This document shows, piece by piece, positions 41,701 to 54,800 of a stretch of 64,000 nt of DNA. The stretch is from Paulownia fortunei (taxonomy: Eukaryota; Streptophyta; Magnoliopsida; Lamiales; Paulowniaceae). Below the pieces are notes generated by a model. That model had not been told where the DNA came from. It did not search any database and worked only from the letters and a program-made list of their open reading frames with translations. The stretch lies in the NCBI GenBank assembly GCA_019321725.1, contig CM033112.1, forward strand, positions 24,024,509 to 24,088,508, written 5' to 3'. The first letter of the stretch is position 1, and each line of letters begins with the position of its first letter. A program made the position numbers and the translations under genes.

Positions 41701-43210
41701 AGTTAAACAAGTCTGCTTAATGACAAAACAATGTTTGGCTTTCCTTTCTCTATAAACTCAGCTCCAGAGATGGCCAATGTTATAACCATTTATGGGTCCC
41801 CCCCCCCCCCCCCCCAATCCAAAATCCATGCTTGCCTGTTCTAAACGAAATAATTAAAATCCTCTGACACCCCTCATGATGTATGCTAATTTCTAGTTTT
41901 TAAGATTTAAAAATAAAATAAAAATTGATTGTGGCTGTTGGATCAGGTTTGTGCTTAGGAGGCCTTTTTGGCTTATTTAAGGTTCATTATGACTGTAATA
42001 TATCATATGCCAAACAGAAAAAGGCAATTCCTTCCAGTACTTGATATGAAAAAACTATTTTTTAATTTTTTGACATTGTATTGTCCAATCTCCCCTCACT
42101 GGCTTATGGTCAATAACAATTATAGGAATGACTGCAGATACTTGAAAATGCTCCCAAATGGATTTTAATTCCCTTAATTATGATATCCTTGTTTCATTGT
42201 TATCTGCAATCCTTTTTTGTGTCTTTGCTACTGAATAATGTAACTCTAACTTGAATCATTTTCTTCACTATGAAGTGTATGCCATTTTGATAGTTTTTAA
42301 GCCTTGATTTTCCTTTTTGGGTTCTAATTTTGCTAACGTACTTCTCCATGGTTTTAGCTTCTGATGAGAAAAGCACAAGAGAAGATGCATCAGATCTTAT
42401 GGTTCTTGCCACAGATTTTATCAGAATAATTGAAAGCTCTATCTTAAGTTTTCGCCAATTCATTAAGATGGACAAGAAAAAATCAGGTGGTGTGCGTAAT
42501 ATATTTGGAAGTCAGAACCAGATGACTACACCTGTTCAACAGATTCAATCTTCTCTTGAGAAGGTGAAGCTAACTCTTGACGCCGCTTCACTCCTACTTT
42601 GCTTTGCTAATCCTTTTGACTATTAGTTTAGTATGCTTCTTTACTACTATGAAACTTGCAGCGGCAACATGAGTTGGTGTTGGCATTTATTTAGCCTTTA
42701 ACCAGTTAGATTAATGATAACTGACTCAGAGTTTCTCTCTTTATATATATATCATGTACGTGTTTATACATAACACTGTTTAATTGTATTTGTTGGCGTG
42801 ATACTATCGGATGCTAAGAAAATCAAATACCTGAATATTAAGGCATAGCGTGTCTCTTAGAAAAACTAAAGATCAAAGTGAATTAGGTCCCTAGGAGAAC
42901 AATGTGATTGCTTGATTGCTAGTATTGTATTGCTGCTTGCTAAATTTGAACCTTGAAATTACAGAAAGCAATGAAACTCAAGGAGCTGTGGAAGAGGACC
43001 AAGAGCTATAAAAAGAAATGTTGGCCAACTACAGCGGAGGATGTGGAGATGTTGCTTGGACTTGTTGATGTGAAAGTCTTGTCAAGGGTTCTGCGAATGC
43101 TGAGAATTAGCAAAGACCAACTATTTTGGTGTGAAGAAAAGATGAAGAGATTGGCTTTATCTGATGGCAAGTTGCAGAGAGACCCGGCCCCCATCCTTTT
43201 TCCTTGTTAG
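38747..43210 (+). CDS. DUF1666 family protein
   Basis: There are four coding exons: 38747-39188, 41231-41635, 42358-42563, 42965-43210; 1299 bases, 432 residues, in frame. The protein starts MDFFKLKKFRNAHKP, has Pro/Gln and acidic low-complexity stretches, then KRRLKELRRNSFMVLIPEE. The DUF1666-type domain follows: WSGFDAVYDIYCERMLFFD, DPYQDLETAYVAQVCLTWEA, LQRFIENEPFELGSRPEIYA, LMVLATDFIRIIESSILSF, then KLKELWKRTKSYKKKCWP and VKVLSRVLRMLRISKDQLFW, ending RDPAPILFPC. The family is plant-specific and uncharacterised; it is sometimes labelled as ribosomal L34Ae, for which I see no support. No signal peptide or membrane segment is evident. Intron 1 (2 kb) contains a tandem duplication. In Arabidopsis I recall At3g20260 as the relative, next to APUM5. 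Confidence 0.9.
40439..40672. repeat. Direct tandem duplication in DUF1666 intron 1, unit about 120 bp
   Basis: Copy 1 (about 40439-40561) and copy 2 (about 40562-40672) share ttttcatatcaacttcaa, cttctgccaagatgcaaagaggagtt versus the c-c-a-g-g variant, gctagatgaatg or gctacatgaatg, and catgaacc at the end. Divergence is moderate. The block is intronic and non-coding. Confidence 0.9.
41798..41815. repeat. C18 homopolymer in DUF1666 intron 2
   Basis: An uninterrupted run of about 18 C. It is the second such run in this gene and close in length to that in the leader. Confidence 0.8.
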
Positions 43211-44547
43211 GTTTTCCCTAGATTAGTAGAACTTAAGAGAAGAAATGGTAGACTTATTGTACTGCTTGTTTTCTAGATATGAGAAGCATTAATCTGCATT
43301 CACTTGTGGAATGCACATCTTTTTTCTGAATGACCAGATGAAGTTGATACTGCCGTAGTTTCAATTTCAGGTAGGAGCATTAGAATAGAATTGTGCTACT
43401 TTGTTTAATTTGAAAAACCATATATGGTGCCAAATTCTTTGCTATGTGTGCATACTTGATGTATTCCAAGCCAAGAAAAGGTGAGGCAAGACGAAGAGAA
43501 AGGATGAGTGGAGAATGCCTCCTGGATGAAGGATGAGACAAACTTAACCCAAAGCCAAAGGAAGATTGCTAATGAAGTGAAATCCTGGATGGGGGAGCTT
43601 TTGGCCTTGAGGGCCGCCTGGGAAAGTACAATCCCTAAACAGGTCCTCAGAGCTGGAGTATCTAGTGGTGGTTTCCAATGCAGATATACGAATGAAAGAG
43701 TGGTAAAAATATTGGTAGGGGGAGTGTGAAGCTTAGGCATATATATTATATTAATACAAGTGCATATTCTGAGGAATTAAATCATGAATTCCATATAATT
43801 TCATTTATAAAGTAAAAAATATTTCTTTTTTCCTTTTATGTCACCGATTATTGTGTGGTATGTAAATAAATGGAGTATATAGTAAGGTAAGGCAGTAAAT
43901 GATATTGTATAATTTGGAGGAGGAGGAGGAGATATTAGATGAGTCATTGCTATCCAAACATCAATCATAGAATAATAGTTTATGGTTTGTTGTTAGGTAA
44001 AGAATGTACGTACCTATCTATATTCTATTATATACTGTTAATACGAAGCTAATTCATTAGTTGTGTTTTCATTTTAATATAATTTATATCTGTTGGCTTC
44101 TAATCTAATCTAATATATAAAAACTTCTTTCCTTATACAATGAGATTGTATTAAGGAAAAAAAAAATTGATTTAAATCAGTTTTATTTTTTTTTTTCAAA
44201 AAATTTAAACTGAATAGTAAAACAGTCAAATAGAACAATATATCCCTACATTTTATAGTAATGGACAAATAAATTATAATTCATCAAACTAAAATATCAA
44301 TTATCTTTTATAGGATGGAAGGAGTGGTAACTTCGATAGTCAATAATCTTTCAACATTTTCTATCCACTTGAGAGTTGAGTGACTGTCACCTATGTTTGG
44401 AAATCAATTAAAAGAAAAAGAGCTTATGAATAATCTTTAAAAGAATCCATTTTCAGATGAACCAAACACCATATATATAGTGAGATAAATATTGTTGAAG
44501 GAGCAGTCTTAATTTTCTTTTTGCTTCACAATAGGTTATTATATATT

Positions 44548-44570
44548 TGTATGTATGTATGTATGTATAT
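44548..44570. repeat. (GTAT)n tetranucleotide repeat
   Basis: About five uninterrupted GTAT units in the spacer upstream of the Pumilio gene. Confidence 0.85.
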
Positions 44571-45071
44571 TGAATTTCACTAGACTTTTAATCAAGTCTG
44601 ATGGATGATGATGACGATGATGATGAAAGGAAGTCTACCAGTAAAAGGGTGTAAGTGTAATTTGGAAGGAGCAGTGTGCATCGTCTAGAGTCATCATATC
44701 AGAGCTCTTAATTAATATATAAAGAAAGAAAAAGAAGCAAAGTGTAGACAGTAGAGACACCGTGGTGGGTTTAGGAAGCGACATTTGTATTTTTAAAACA
44801 ACAATGAACGACTGAAAAACAAAACAAAACTGCTCCTCATTTTTCTGGGTTCCGTCTTTCTCTTGACATTTCTTCTGGGGTTTTTTGAATTTTGGATTTT
44901 TCTTCCTTTTGCAATTCATCGTACTTGGGGGTCGGTCTCTCTTTTGAACTGGTGAGTCTTTTGACCTCTCTTCATCATCCGTGCTTTCTAGGCTTCTTTT
45001 TTACTATATGCTTAATTCACTTTTTAATCTTCTCTGTCTTGTTTTCTATCGAATTCTTACATTTCTGCCAT

Positions 45072-45096
45072 TCTCTCTCTCTCTCTCTCTCTCTCT
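45072..45096. repeat. (CT)n microsatellite in Pumilio leader intron
   Basis: About twelve CT dinucleotides inside the probable 5' UTR intron of the Pumilio gene. Confidence 0.9.
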
Positions 45097-45860
45097 TTTG
45101 TTTGTGTGGGGAGGGGGTGGGTTTGGTTGAGAAAGCGGTGCATGAGTTTTGTTTTGCCAGAATTCTTGCTCTGACTTCGGCGCAAGGTCTCAAGCTTGTG
45201 GTTTTTTTATGAATTATTATTGTTATGTTTCTTTTCTATCTAAAAATGTCGAAGTACTATCTTTACAATCACTGCTCAACTATTTTCTGATCCTGCTGAA
45301 TGTTTTACTGGAATGTTCACTTCATGAATCATGAAATAGATACTAGTGTCTAAGAAGAATTAGAAAGATCTCGATATGTTTTATCAGTAGTTATGGTTAA
45401 GCGGCATGGAATTATGTTTTGCATTTAGGTACTATTATCAGTATAGTTTTTGTCATTTATGATAATTATGAAACATACGTGAAGTAATTGGGCCTTGTAA
45501 GCTAGTATTTGCTAATTTTAAATGTTAATTAGCTCTATCAGCAAACTTTCATGTGTAATAGACATGAAGCACCCTATCACTCGTCCTGTTTGTTTCCTGC
45601 TGTAGCTTCCAAGTTTTGGGACATTCCTCAACTCCTTCAGTTCTTTATCTTTGTTTGCTATTATTCTCTGTAATTTCTCCAATTTGGCTTGTGGACTTTC
45701 TTGATTGGCTTATGTCAAGTTCTTCTCAGCGAGTAATGTGCTTATGTGTGTTTCTTCTGGTTAGAATCCAATAGTGACTTACTGTAACATTTTGCTGCCT
45801 AATTAAGAAATATGAAAACCAGTGTTGCTTAACGAGGTGATCATCATCAATAGAACTAGT

Positions 45861-48800
45861 ATGGCAACTGAAAACCCTATGAGAATTGTGGACAGCAGTG
45901 GAGCTGGAAAGTGGGCACCATCCAGGGGCACTGCTGCTTTTGCTGCATCAGCAACTAGGGTGGTAACTGACGAACTGGGATTGCTGCTTAGAGGGCATAA
46001 CATTGACAGAGATCAAAGTAACATTGCTCCTAATCGTAGTGGTAGTGCACCTCCAAACATGGAGGGCTCATTTGCTGCTTGTGGTAATTTTATAAATCAA
46101 CAACCCCTGTCCCATCCCAGTTTGACAGCTTTGAGTATTGGTTTAGAATTTCAGTCTGAAGTTCCGCTGCAAGCTGATCCATTGTATTCAACATACTATC
46201 ATTTAAATACTGATTCGAACCCAGGGCTTCCTCCACTTACTATTTTGAGGGAAAACACTCACCTTGCACGCCATGCTGTGGTTTCAGGCAATAATTGGAG
46301 ATTACCTTCTGTGGATGCTCGTGGTAGTGGATCTATGTACATGCCCAGAAGTTTTCTTTCCACTCATGAGGAGGAGCCTGAAGATGATAGATCACCCAAG
46401 GGAGCTTCAGATGATAGGGCAAAAAGTAGTAGTATCATGCTTGGGCAGAACACGTTGTCGTTTAATGGTCGTCATAAAAGTTTGGTTGATCTTATACAGG
46501 TATTGGGTGTATCAAGTGGAATATCTATGTTTTGAAAGTTTTATGCTCATTGCCAGATCTATGAGGCTGCTCATGAAAGTGTGTTAAACATGGCGACTCT
46601 CAGCATGTGCGTTTATTAGTTGAAATCCTATTGCCATATCTACTTTAAAGAACTAAGGATATGGTTTTTTTGATGTGTTGAAAACCCTGTTCTTAAATCA
46701 TTCACAAATTCTCTTCTATTTCTCTGTTATATTAGTTGAAGTAAATGCTGACATGCAGATAATCTTTAAAGATCTTGTGCAGATGAATGCCATGTAAATG
46801 TATCACAGTAGTATTCATAAAAAATAAGCATTTTTTAGAAGTTCTACATTCATGCAGTTTATTTGATATATTAAGCAACATGTGTATGCATTCTGTGTTT
46901 GGGACATTGATATAAAGAGCTTGTTAGATTCCACAACCAGATGCTATGCATCACAAAATCTTCATTGTTATACACCTACTGTTTTATGGGTTTTCATGTT
47001 CTGTCCTTGATATGGACGTATACATCTATTCTCTCTGGATATTAGACTGTTTGGTGTTTACCTTCTCCCAGACAGAGTGAGGATTAGGAGACAGAGGGAG
47101 AATGACAAGACAGCTGTAAAAGTTGAAACTTTCTTCTAAAGCTTCACTTTTTTGCACTGAATAAGAGAGTTCTTCCGTACTGATGAAAAATCACACTATT
47201 ATTTCATTTTTACTTTTTATTGATTAGAAAATTAGTTGTGATGCTTTAGGAATAGTATTTAGCAATCTAGAAAAGGGCCTTTTTTCATTTGTGGTGTCTT
47301 CTCCAATTTGTAGGAGGATTTTCCTCGAACACCTTCACCGGTGTTTAGCCAGAATCGTTCCTCAAGCCATGTTGAAGAACCATTTAACCATGATGCGCAA
47401 AGCCTGTCATTGGATTCACTGTCTGTCAAAGCTTCAAAGTCACCTGAACCAAAGTCAGGCGTGGGTTATGGTTGTAAAATTGATATCTCTCCAGGGTCTA
47501 CAGCTGCAAAGGATGACACCCCAGGAAGGTCTCTTCCCCCGCAGAAGGATGAAGTAACTAGTAAAGATGCATTTTTTACTAGTGATTTTGTGAGTGGTGG
47601 TCCTATTGGTTCAGATGCTTCCAAACGCCTTCATAAAGTGGAGGATGATCAAGATAAACAGGAACTAGGATTTGATGAGCAGAATGAACATCATCTACAG
47701 AGCATTTATTCCCAGCATGCTGCAGGTTACCATGTTCCTGGATCTCAAGTACAAGGAACTGGTCAGCGAGCACATGTCAAGATCACCTCAGTTGAGATGC
47801 ATCCACTTCTTCATGCTCCTGGTGTCCCACCTCCTTTATATGCAACTACTTCAGCTTATATGGCTCCAGGAAATTCTTTTTATGCCAATTACAGTGCATC
47901 TGGTCTATATCCTCAGTACTGTGGATATGCTATGGGTTCCTCATTTCTTCCCCCATATATGGCTGGATATCCACCCCATACTGGTTTTCCTTTGCATTTT
48001 AATACCAATTCTGGACAAAGTTTTAGTGGTCAAAGTGCTGGTATTCCCACTGGGGAAAGCGTCTCAAAAGGGTCTATTATGCAGAACTTGGACAGGTTTT
48101 ATGGCCAACATGGACTAACAATGCACCCCACCTTTCCGGATCCTCTTTCATTGCAGTATTTCCAACAGACTCTGCAAGATCCATATGGTGTCCCTGTGCA
48201 GTATAGCCATTTACCATCACCTGGTATGATTAGTAACCAAGTTGATTCTTTTGCTTTACGAAATGACCCAACTACTGCTGCTTATACCGGTGATCAGAAA
48301 TTCCAGTTACCCCCAAGTGGTAGTGTCAGCATTCCAAGTGCAAGGAAAATGGGGGTACCAAGTAGTAGTTACTTATGCAGTCCTACAGGTCTGGGATTTG
48401 TGTCTCAATTTCCAGCATCACCTCTTGGTAGTCCAGTTCTGCCAGAGTCTCCAGTTGGAAGCGCAAGTTCGTTGGGAAGGCGATATGATATTGGATTTTC
48501 TCAAAGTTCAGCAAGAAATGTTGGTGGTTATGCTAGGTGGCAAGGACAAAGGGGGATTGATGGCATTAATGACCACAGAAAGCATTCTTTTCTTGAAGAA
48601 CTGAAAGCAAGCAGTGCTAGAAGAATTGATCTCTCTGACATTGTAGGTCGTATTATTGAATTCAGGTAGTCTTTGAGCTGGGTTTTTTTTTGCTTTTGTT
48701 TCTACTTTATAATAGTGCTGAAGCATTGTTGCCAATAAAGAAAATCATTTAATATGCATGTGTAACTTCAGCATTGATCAACATGGGAGTCGATTTATAC

Positions 48801-51800
48801 AGCAGAAGTTGGAAAATTGTAGTGTTGAAGAGAAGGAATCGGTTTTTAAGGAAGTTCTTCCACATGCTTCGAAATTGATTACAGACGTCTTTGGGAACTA
48901 TGTCATTCAGAAGGTAGGCTTCTCAGTTTGTTTTTCTGCCAACTGAATGATTAGTGGCACATATGGGGTTGTATATTCTTCCTTCTCTATTATTCATGTG
49001 CAATTGAATTGCGATATTGTGTTTACAGTTCTTTGAACATGGGACTTATGAGCAGAGGAAGGAACTTGCAAGTCAACTATCAGGGCAGATGCTACCTTTA
49101 AGTTTGCAAATGTATGGTTGTCGTGTTATACAGAAGGTCTGTGCATATTCTTGTCCTTCCTATGCTAAATGGTTTGCTTTTCTTAAATTTTAATATAATC
49201 TATCTTAAAAAGGTCCTTTTTTTTTCTTTTTCAACTTCACACCCCATCAGTTATCAATGCATTTTTAATTTGAAAATTTGGAGGTATTCATTTACTCCGC
49301 ATAGCCTTAGTGTCCTTCATGATTTTCTAAAATATGCAGGAGTGTTGCTTTTTTTTATCCTTTTTCTATGAAGTCTTGATATGATTTTTGCTTGAACAAT
49401 TTTCACTAAATTTGGTCTTGGTTCTCCAGTCTTTTACCCATGAAGCACCGCTTATTTGAAGGTACTGTATATACTGTATATTGTTTATTCATATATCATT
49501 GTCTGAACAAATTTCTACCTTTGCAGAAAATTGTCTTCTTTGAAAATAATTGGCATGCCCTCCAGTAAAATAGAAGTCATAAGTAATAAATAATTTGTTT
49601 GTTAATGCTGGCACTCATTTGTTATTTTATCTATATGCTTTGGCTTTGTAAACCTTTTCTGACTTTTGCTTCATTTTGGCTTTTGCTTTGTTTATTTTCT
49701 TCTTTTTATCTGTTCAAGTACATATTTGATTCTCTTTACATCATATGGTATTGTACAAGTTTCAGTAAAAATTAATTCTCCTGATTTTATTGTTTTTTAG
49801 TAATGGCAACTGTTTAAGTCCGATTATTTGCACCATAATTATGGGAATATTCTACAATAATTCAAAATTTTTGGTGATTTTTTTTATGTGAAATGCATCT
49901 TACAAATGTGGAATTGGTCTTTTCTTATTGTGGATATACACTTTAGGCACTGGAGGTTGTTGAAGTTGACCAGAAGACGGAACTTGTGCTTGAACTTGAT
50001 GGACATGTGATGAGATGTGTACGAGATCAAAATGGAAATCATGTCATACAAAAATGTATCGAATGTCTGCCCGCAGAAAAAATTGATTTTATCATCTCCG
50101 CCTTCCATGGCCAAGTAGCTATACTATCTACTCATCCCTATGGTTGCCGAGTCATTCAGGTACAAGTACTTTCTTGGGTGTAAAAGTGCCACTGAGACAT
50201 CTCTAATTCAATATAGGAATTCTGATGGATTCATTTCACTATTTAAAACCTTAAATTTGGCGTGATTATCCACTAGGAAAAGCTGGGTAGTTTCATTCTC
50301 GTTTGGTGCAAAATGGTGTGGAAGAGAAGAAAATAAGAAAGACTACTTTTTACTTATTGTAACTAATAAAAAATATGTGTGTTGCACGTAATAGGCATAA
50401 ATGGAGAAACTTGATGATATTTTGAACTTGATTTCGTGGTACCATCATATTATGGTTCTTAGTTGAATCTTTTTTTTTTCCTAAACAAGTTCTAGTTGTA
50501 ATTAAAATAAATGATGTTCTGCTATTGATAATTTCATTTGCAATGAGTATGATTCCGTTAAGATCACCAATTGCATGACTTGAAAATTTAATTGATTAAT
50601 ATTTAAAATATTTGATGTAATGAATGATAAAATAAATTATTGAGCACAAATGATTGAATAAATTATTTAAAGAATCAAAGTTATTGATTATTCAAAACCT
50701 AAAGTGATTATAACTAAGTTTCTTACTTTGTAAACTATACTATAATTATTTGAATTTTTGGTTGCATAGTTCTTCTCATATTTGACGATGATGAGATGTT
50801 ATCTTTTTATTTGGTTTCATGAGTTTTTTGTGTTTTTTCTTCTTGAATTTTCAAGTGTCTCTTCTCCCTCATTCAATCAAAATTTGAATGTAGACGTCAT
50901 CTTCTTCTTTTTAAGAACCAATAAAATGTTGACAATGTAATGACGCTATGAGCAATAGAAAATCATTATTTTCTTAAATGTCTTTTGTCTTGTTTAGAAT
51001 TTACGTTATTTCTAGACTTTCAAACTCTGGTATTTATGCAAATTAAGGTTAAAGTTGAAACAATAAAGGAGCCCACTTGTTTATAGAATTCTGTGTAATT
51101 TTAAATCACTTGAATAAATGCCAATGAATCATGAGGATCAAATTGTTGAATGAATTTTTTTTGTATTGATTTTGATAGCTTAAAAGAAATTCATATATAC
51201 TATTGAATTTGGGATTTTTGTACGAGTTTATATGACATTAAATTCAAGGAATTGACGTTTATGAGAAAAAAAATTCCAAATGTTTGTTCAAATTTTGTCC
51301 CTAATTTGGTTTGGGTTATGTGTGTGTGGGGGGTTCTTTAATAAATAACATTAACATGGATTAAATGCTTAATTAAGTTCATTTTTTCAACTCAAAAAGG
51401 AAAATATAACATTCACTTTTAACCTAAGTAATATTTAGTTGAGAGCTATTTGGTTTAGATTATTTTCTTTCAAAATGATTTGGTGAAAATTAGATTATGA
51501 AATTAGTAACCAATTTAGATTATTCAATTTATGAAATGGTATTTATTTATCATTTTCAAAATCATTTTTCCTGTATGACCAATTTGAAAACATAAAACTG
51601 ATCAAAATTTTAGAAGTCCTTTAAAATTTTCGTTATTCAAGTATACTTCACTAAATATTACTCCAATTACTAATCATTTTTGTAGTATTTAATTTTCTAA
51701 ACAGTCAAGTGTGAAAATTATTTTTCTTAGTAATTAAGTTTAATCAACTAATTTGGTAATAAAAGAAATAAATAATTAGATTTAATTAGGAATGATCTAA

Positions 51801-54800
51801 AATGAATGGACACCAAATAACTTCAATTCCTTAAAATACTGTTGTTGATAATAAAATTAATCATATTAGATAGAATTTTGTATAAAAATCACTCAGCCAT
51901 ATCCATAACAAAAAGGATTGCTAATAATTAATGAAACACCAACTATTAAATTCAAATTTTCAAATAATATATGTAAATGTTATTTACATGTATAGTAAAT
52001 GTGTATATATATACTAATGCATATATACCATTCCCAAAAAGAAAAAAGAAAAACCAATAAAATCTTTCAAAAAAGAGTTAACACACATTGAATTAATGCT
52101 AAATCACTGGAAAATAAATGACTGGAAGATCAGTATGAAATGAAGTAAAAGTTATTAAATCACTATTTACTAAAACTAAAAACACTTAAAAATATTATGT
52201 TGTAAAGAATAACATATGACTAAATTGAATAATTAAACATACATGCACTAAGATTCATAAGTTTATTTTTTTAAGTATTTGTAATGGTACATAATTTAAT
52301 CAAGTAATGTTCATAATCAATCAAAAGGAAAGTTAAAAATCTAGGGTTAATTTAAATTTGCCCCTTTTTCCTATCTTCAGCCAAAAGAATGCTCTCTCGT
52401 CTTTTTTACATCATTTTGTCCTCAAATTCTTCAATTAGTTCCTCATCAGTTTTTTAAATATTGCAACCAATAAGCAAATTCCTTCCCTCCCCATCTTTCT
52501 CACCCTCAACCTCTTACGGAATGTTTGGATTTGTTCTGGATGTTTTGAGGGAAGTATTTTTGAAGAATGTGTTCTTTTTGTAAGTGAATATATTGAAAAA
52601 TGTAATGTATTAGGAGAAAAATGTATTGAAAAATGTAATATATGTTTGGTTTTACTTTGGGAGAATGATGAGAACGAAAACGAAGTTTGAAAATGAAACC
52701 AAACATTCCATTAGTATATGTTTGGACCTAAGAAAAGGCATTTGAATTGCCTATTAAGCCCTTGAGTTTAATCTAATGTGATGTCAATTAAAGTTATTAT
52801 CTCCATAGTAAAATAGCCTTAAGTTGGAAAAAAAAAGTTTTATATATAACAAAAGCTGAAACATAAAAATCAAACTTAAATCATGGCTCACATTTTGCAA
52901 GGCAATTTTCTAGTTCTTTCAAATCTGATAGTAAATTCACAGTCATTTCCTTAATCTAAGAAGTTAATTATGTAGTTTTACAGGATTTTATTCTTTTTTA
53001 AACGAACATTTTTTGAATGACATATTATATATTATGTCGTATGATTAATTATTTCTTGTATTTTTTTATAAATGAAGGGTAATTGTGGACGAAAACAACA
53101 CAAAGTTGGTTTTGCTTATTTCTTTGAAAAAGTCAAATAGAACATCTTTTTTTGGGAAAGATGGGAGTATTATTTTAAATTCTAAAAATATTTTCCTTAC
53201 TATCCAAAGATGAGTGATATTAGATAGTGGAAATTGGGTGTAACATTAGTGAAACATTCTCTGTATTATTTATGACATGATAAGATGAAAGTTCTTATGT
53301 TTTTTTTTTTTTTTGGTCAGTGCATAATTGGCTAATGATTTTACTATTTTTTCTTTTTTTAATCGCTATGGCAATTATTACTAATTTTGTCTTATTACTA
53401 TCTTAGCTTTAATGCTAACTAATTAAGCTTTGATTGCTTAATAATCACATGATGAAATTTTCTTGTGTTTTTTGGCATACCTGATTGATGATTTTAATAT
53501 TTTTTTCTTTTTTGTTGAATAGAATGTTTAATTCAGGTTCATGCAATTATAGAAGATATCCAATTTTAAACTTTAAACATTTTTTATTGGGAACTCACAC
53601 AACTTAATTTTATCTTGTAAAATTGATTTTAGTATCAATTCTTCGAACATAGAGACCAGTTCGTGACAAATTCTTTTTATCGTATGGTTAATAAGAGGTT
53701 GATGGAGAGGAAGAGGATGGTGAGAGAATGAGTGTTTTTTAAGTTTGACAGATTAGTTATAACATTTATAAACATTTGGTAATCAAAGTATTTAAAAAAC
53801 TTGAAGCTGGCAAAGTAATGCAACATAAACCTGGAGATAACATTCTTTTGATTGTAAATAGTACAAGAGTTCAGAGTGAAATAACCTAAAAATGTACTAC
53901 ATAAAGTTTAACATTTACATAAAAAACATCACAAAAGCTAAATTATTTTTAAACCAAACTAAGCATAACATGTTGATATTAATTGTAAATAGTACTTAAT
54001 AATTCAAAAAAATATGAAGTACAATTATTAATATGACCTAGAAACATAAAATTCAGTCTAAAAAATTCACAAATATATCACTTTTGTTATTCTTTTAGTA
54101 GTATCTTAATTGTTTTGGATATCTTATAATTTTGACAAATTTCAAAGAGCTGAATTAATTTTATTTTTCAAACTATGAAATATGTTTTAAAATTTATTTT
54201 TCATTATTTCAATCACCTCAGATTTAGAATTGCGAAAAATTATTTACTAAAAGAATTCTTTGAAAAATCAATTTATAAAGCTCAATTCTCAAATGCACAA
54301 GCGAATGAGGGTATAATTCATATCAACAGTAAAATTTTGTACATTTTATTCTATATCTTTTAGTAATATTATCATTTTTTATGATGTCCAAATTTGGATA
54401 ACACATTTAGCTTTGTTTTATTTATATGAGTGTTAGCTACGACAATTAGATAATGCACTTATTCGCATGAACATGTTTTGCTATAATAAAAACAAAGATG
54501 AACAGAAGATCAAAAGAAACTAAATAAAGTATCATAAAGAAACCACAAATCATAATTCATAGTACAGAATTTCTCCATTCATTTTTCATTTTTATTTAGC
54601 ATTCAAGAATTTATAATTCACCTTTTTCATTTTTTTCTCGTTTATGGTGTAAATTCATCTGTCTTTCCCCTAAAATTGTGATAGAATTAGGATAAATTGT
54701 GAGAAAATAGGAGAATTTTGTAAATTTACTCTCATGTCGATACGAATGAATAATCCTTTGCGTGTAGGTAAATTTCTGTTGCCTGCTTGGCAAGAGGATA

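Larger units (their letters stand above)
43211..45860. other. Intergenic region and 5' leader of the Pumilio gene
   Basis: Bases 43400-43730 have open frames on both strands without known motifs and are most likely 3' UTR or spacer. The part 43740-44700 is AT-rich and empty apart from a GTAT tetranucleotide run (44548-44570). The Pumilio leader probably starts at about 44770-44890. A donor candidate (gaactg|gtgagt) lies at 44952, and an acceptor (cttctggttag) ends at about 45764. A CT run lies in this leader intron. Confidence 0.45.

Noticed and set aside
43400..43740. Open frames on both strands downstream of the DUF1666 gene
   Set aside because: The DUF1666 protein already ends with its usual RDPAPILFP-type C-terminus at 43210, and neither frame has a recognisable motif or splice context.
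47672..48604. Long plus-strand frames within Pumilio exon 2
   Set aside because: Out-of-frame shadows of the low-complexity N-terminal region.
51300..52500. LTR retrotransposon as the cause of the long Pumilio intron
   Set aside because: No gag-pol coding sequence, no long terminal repeats and no primer-binding site were seen; only small inverted-repeat elements.
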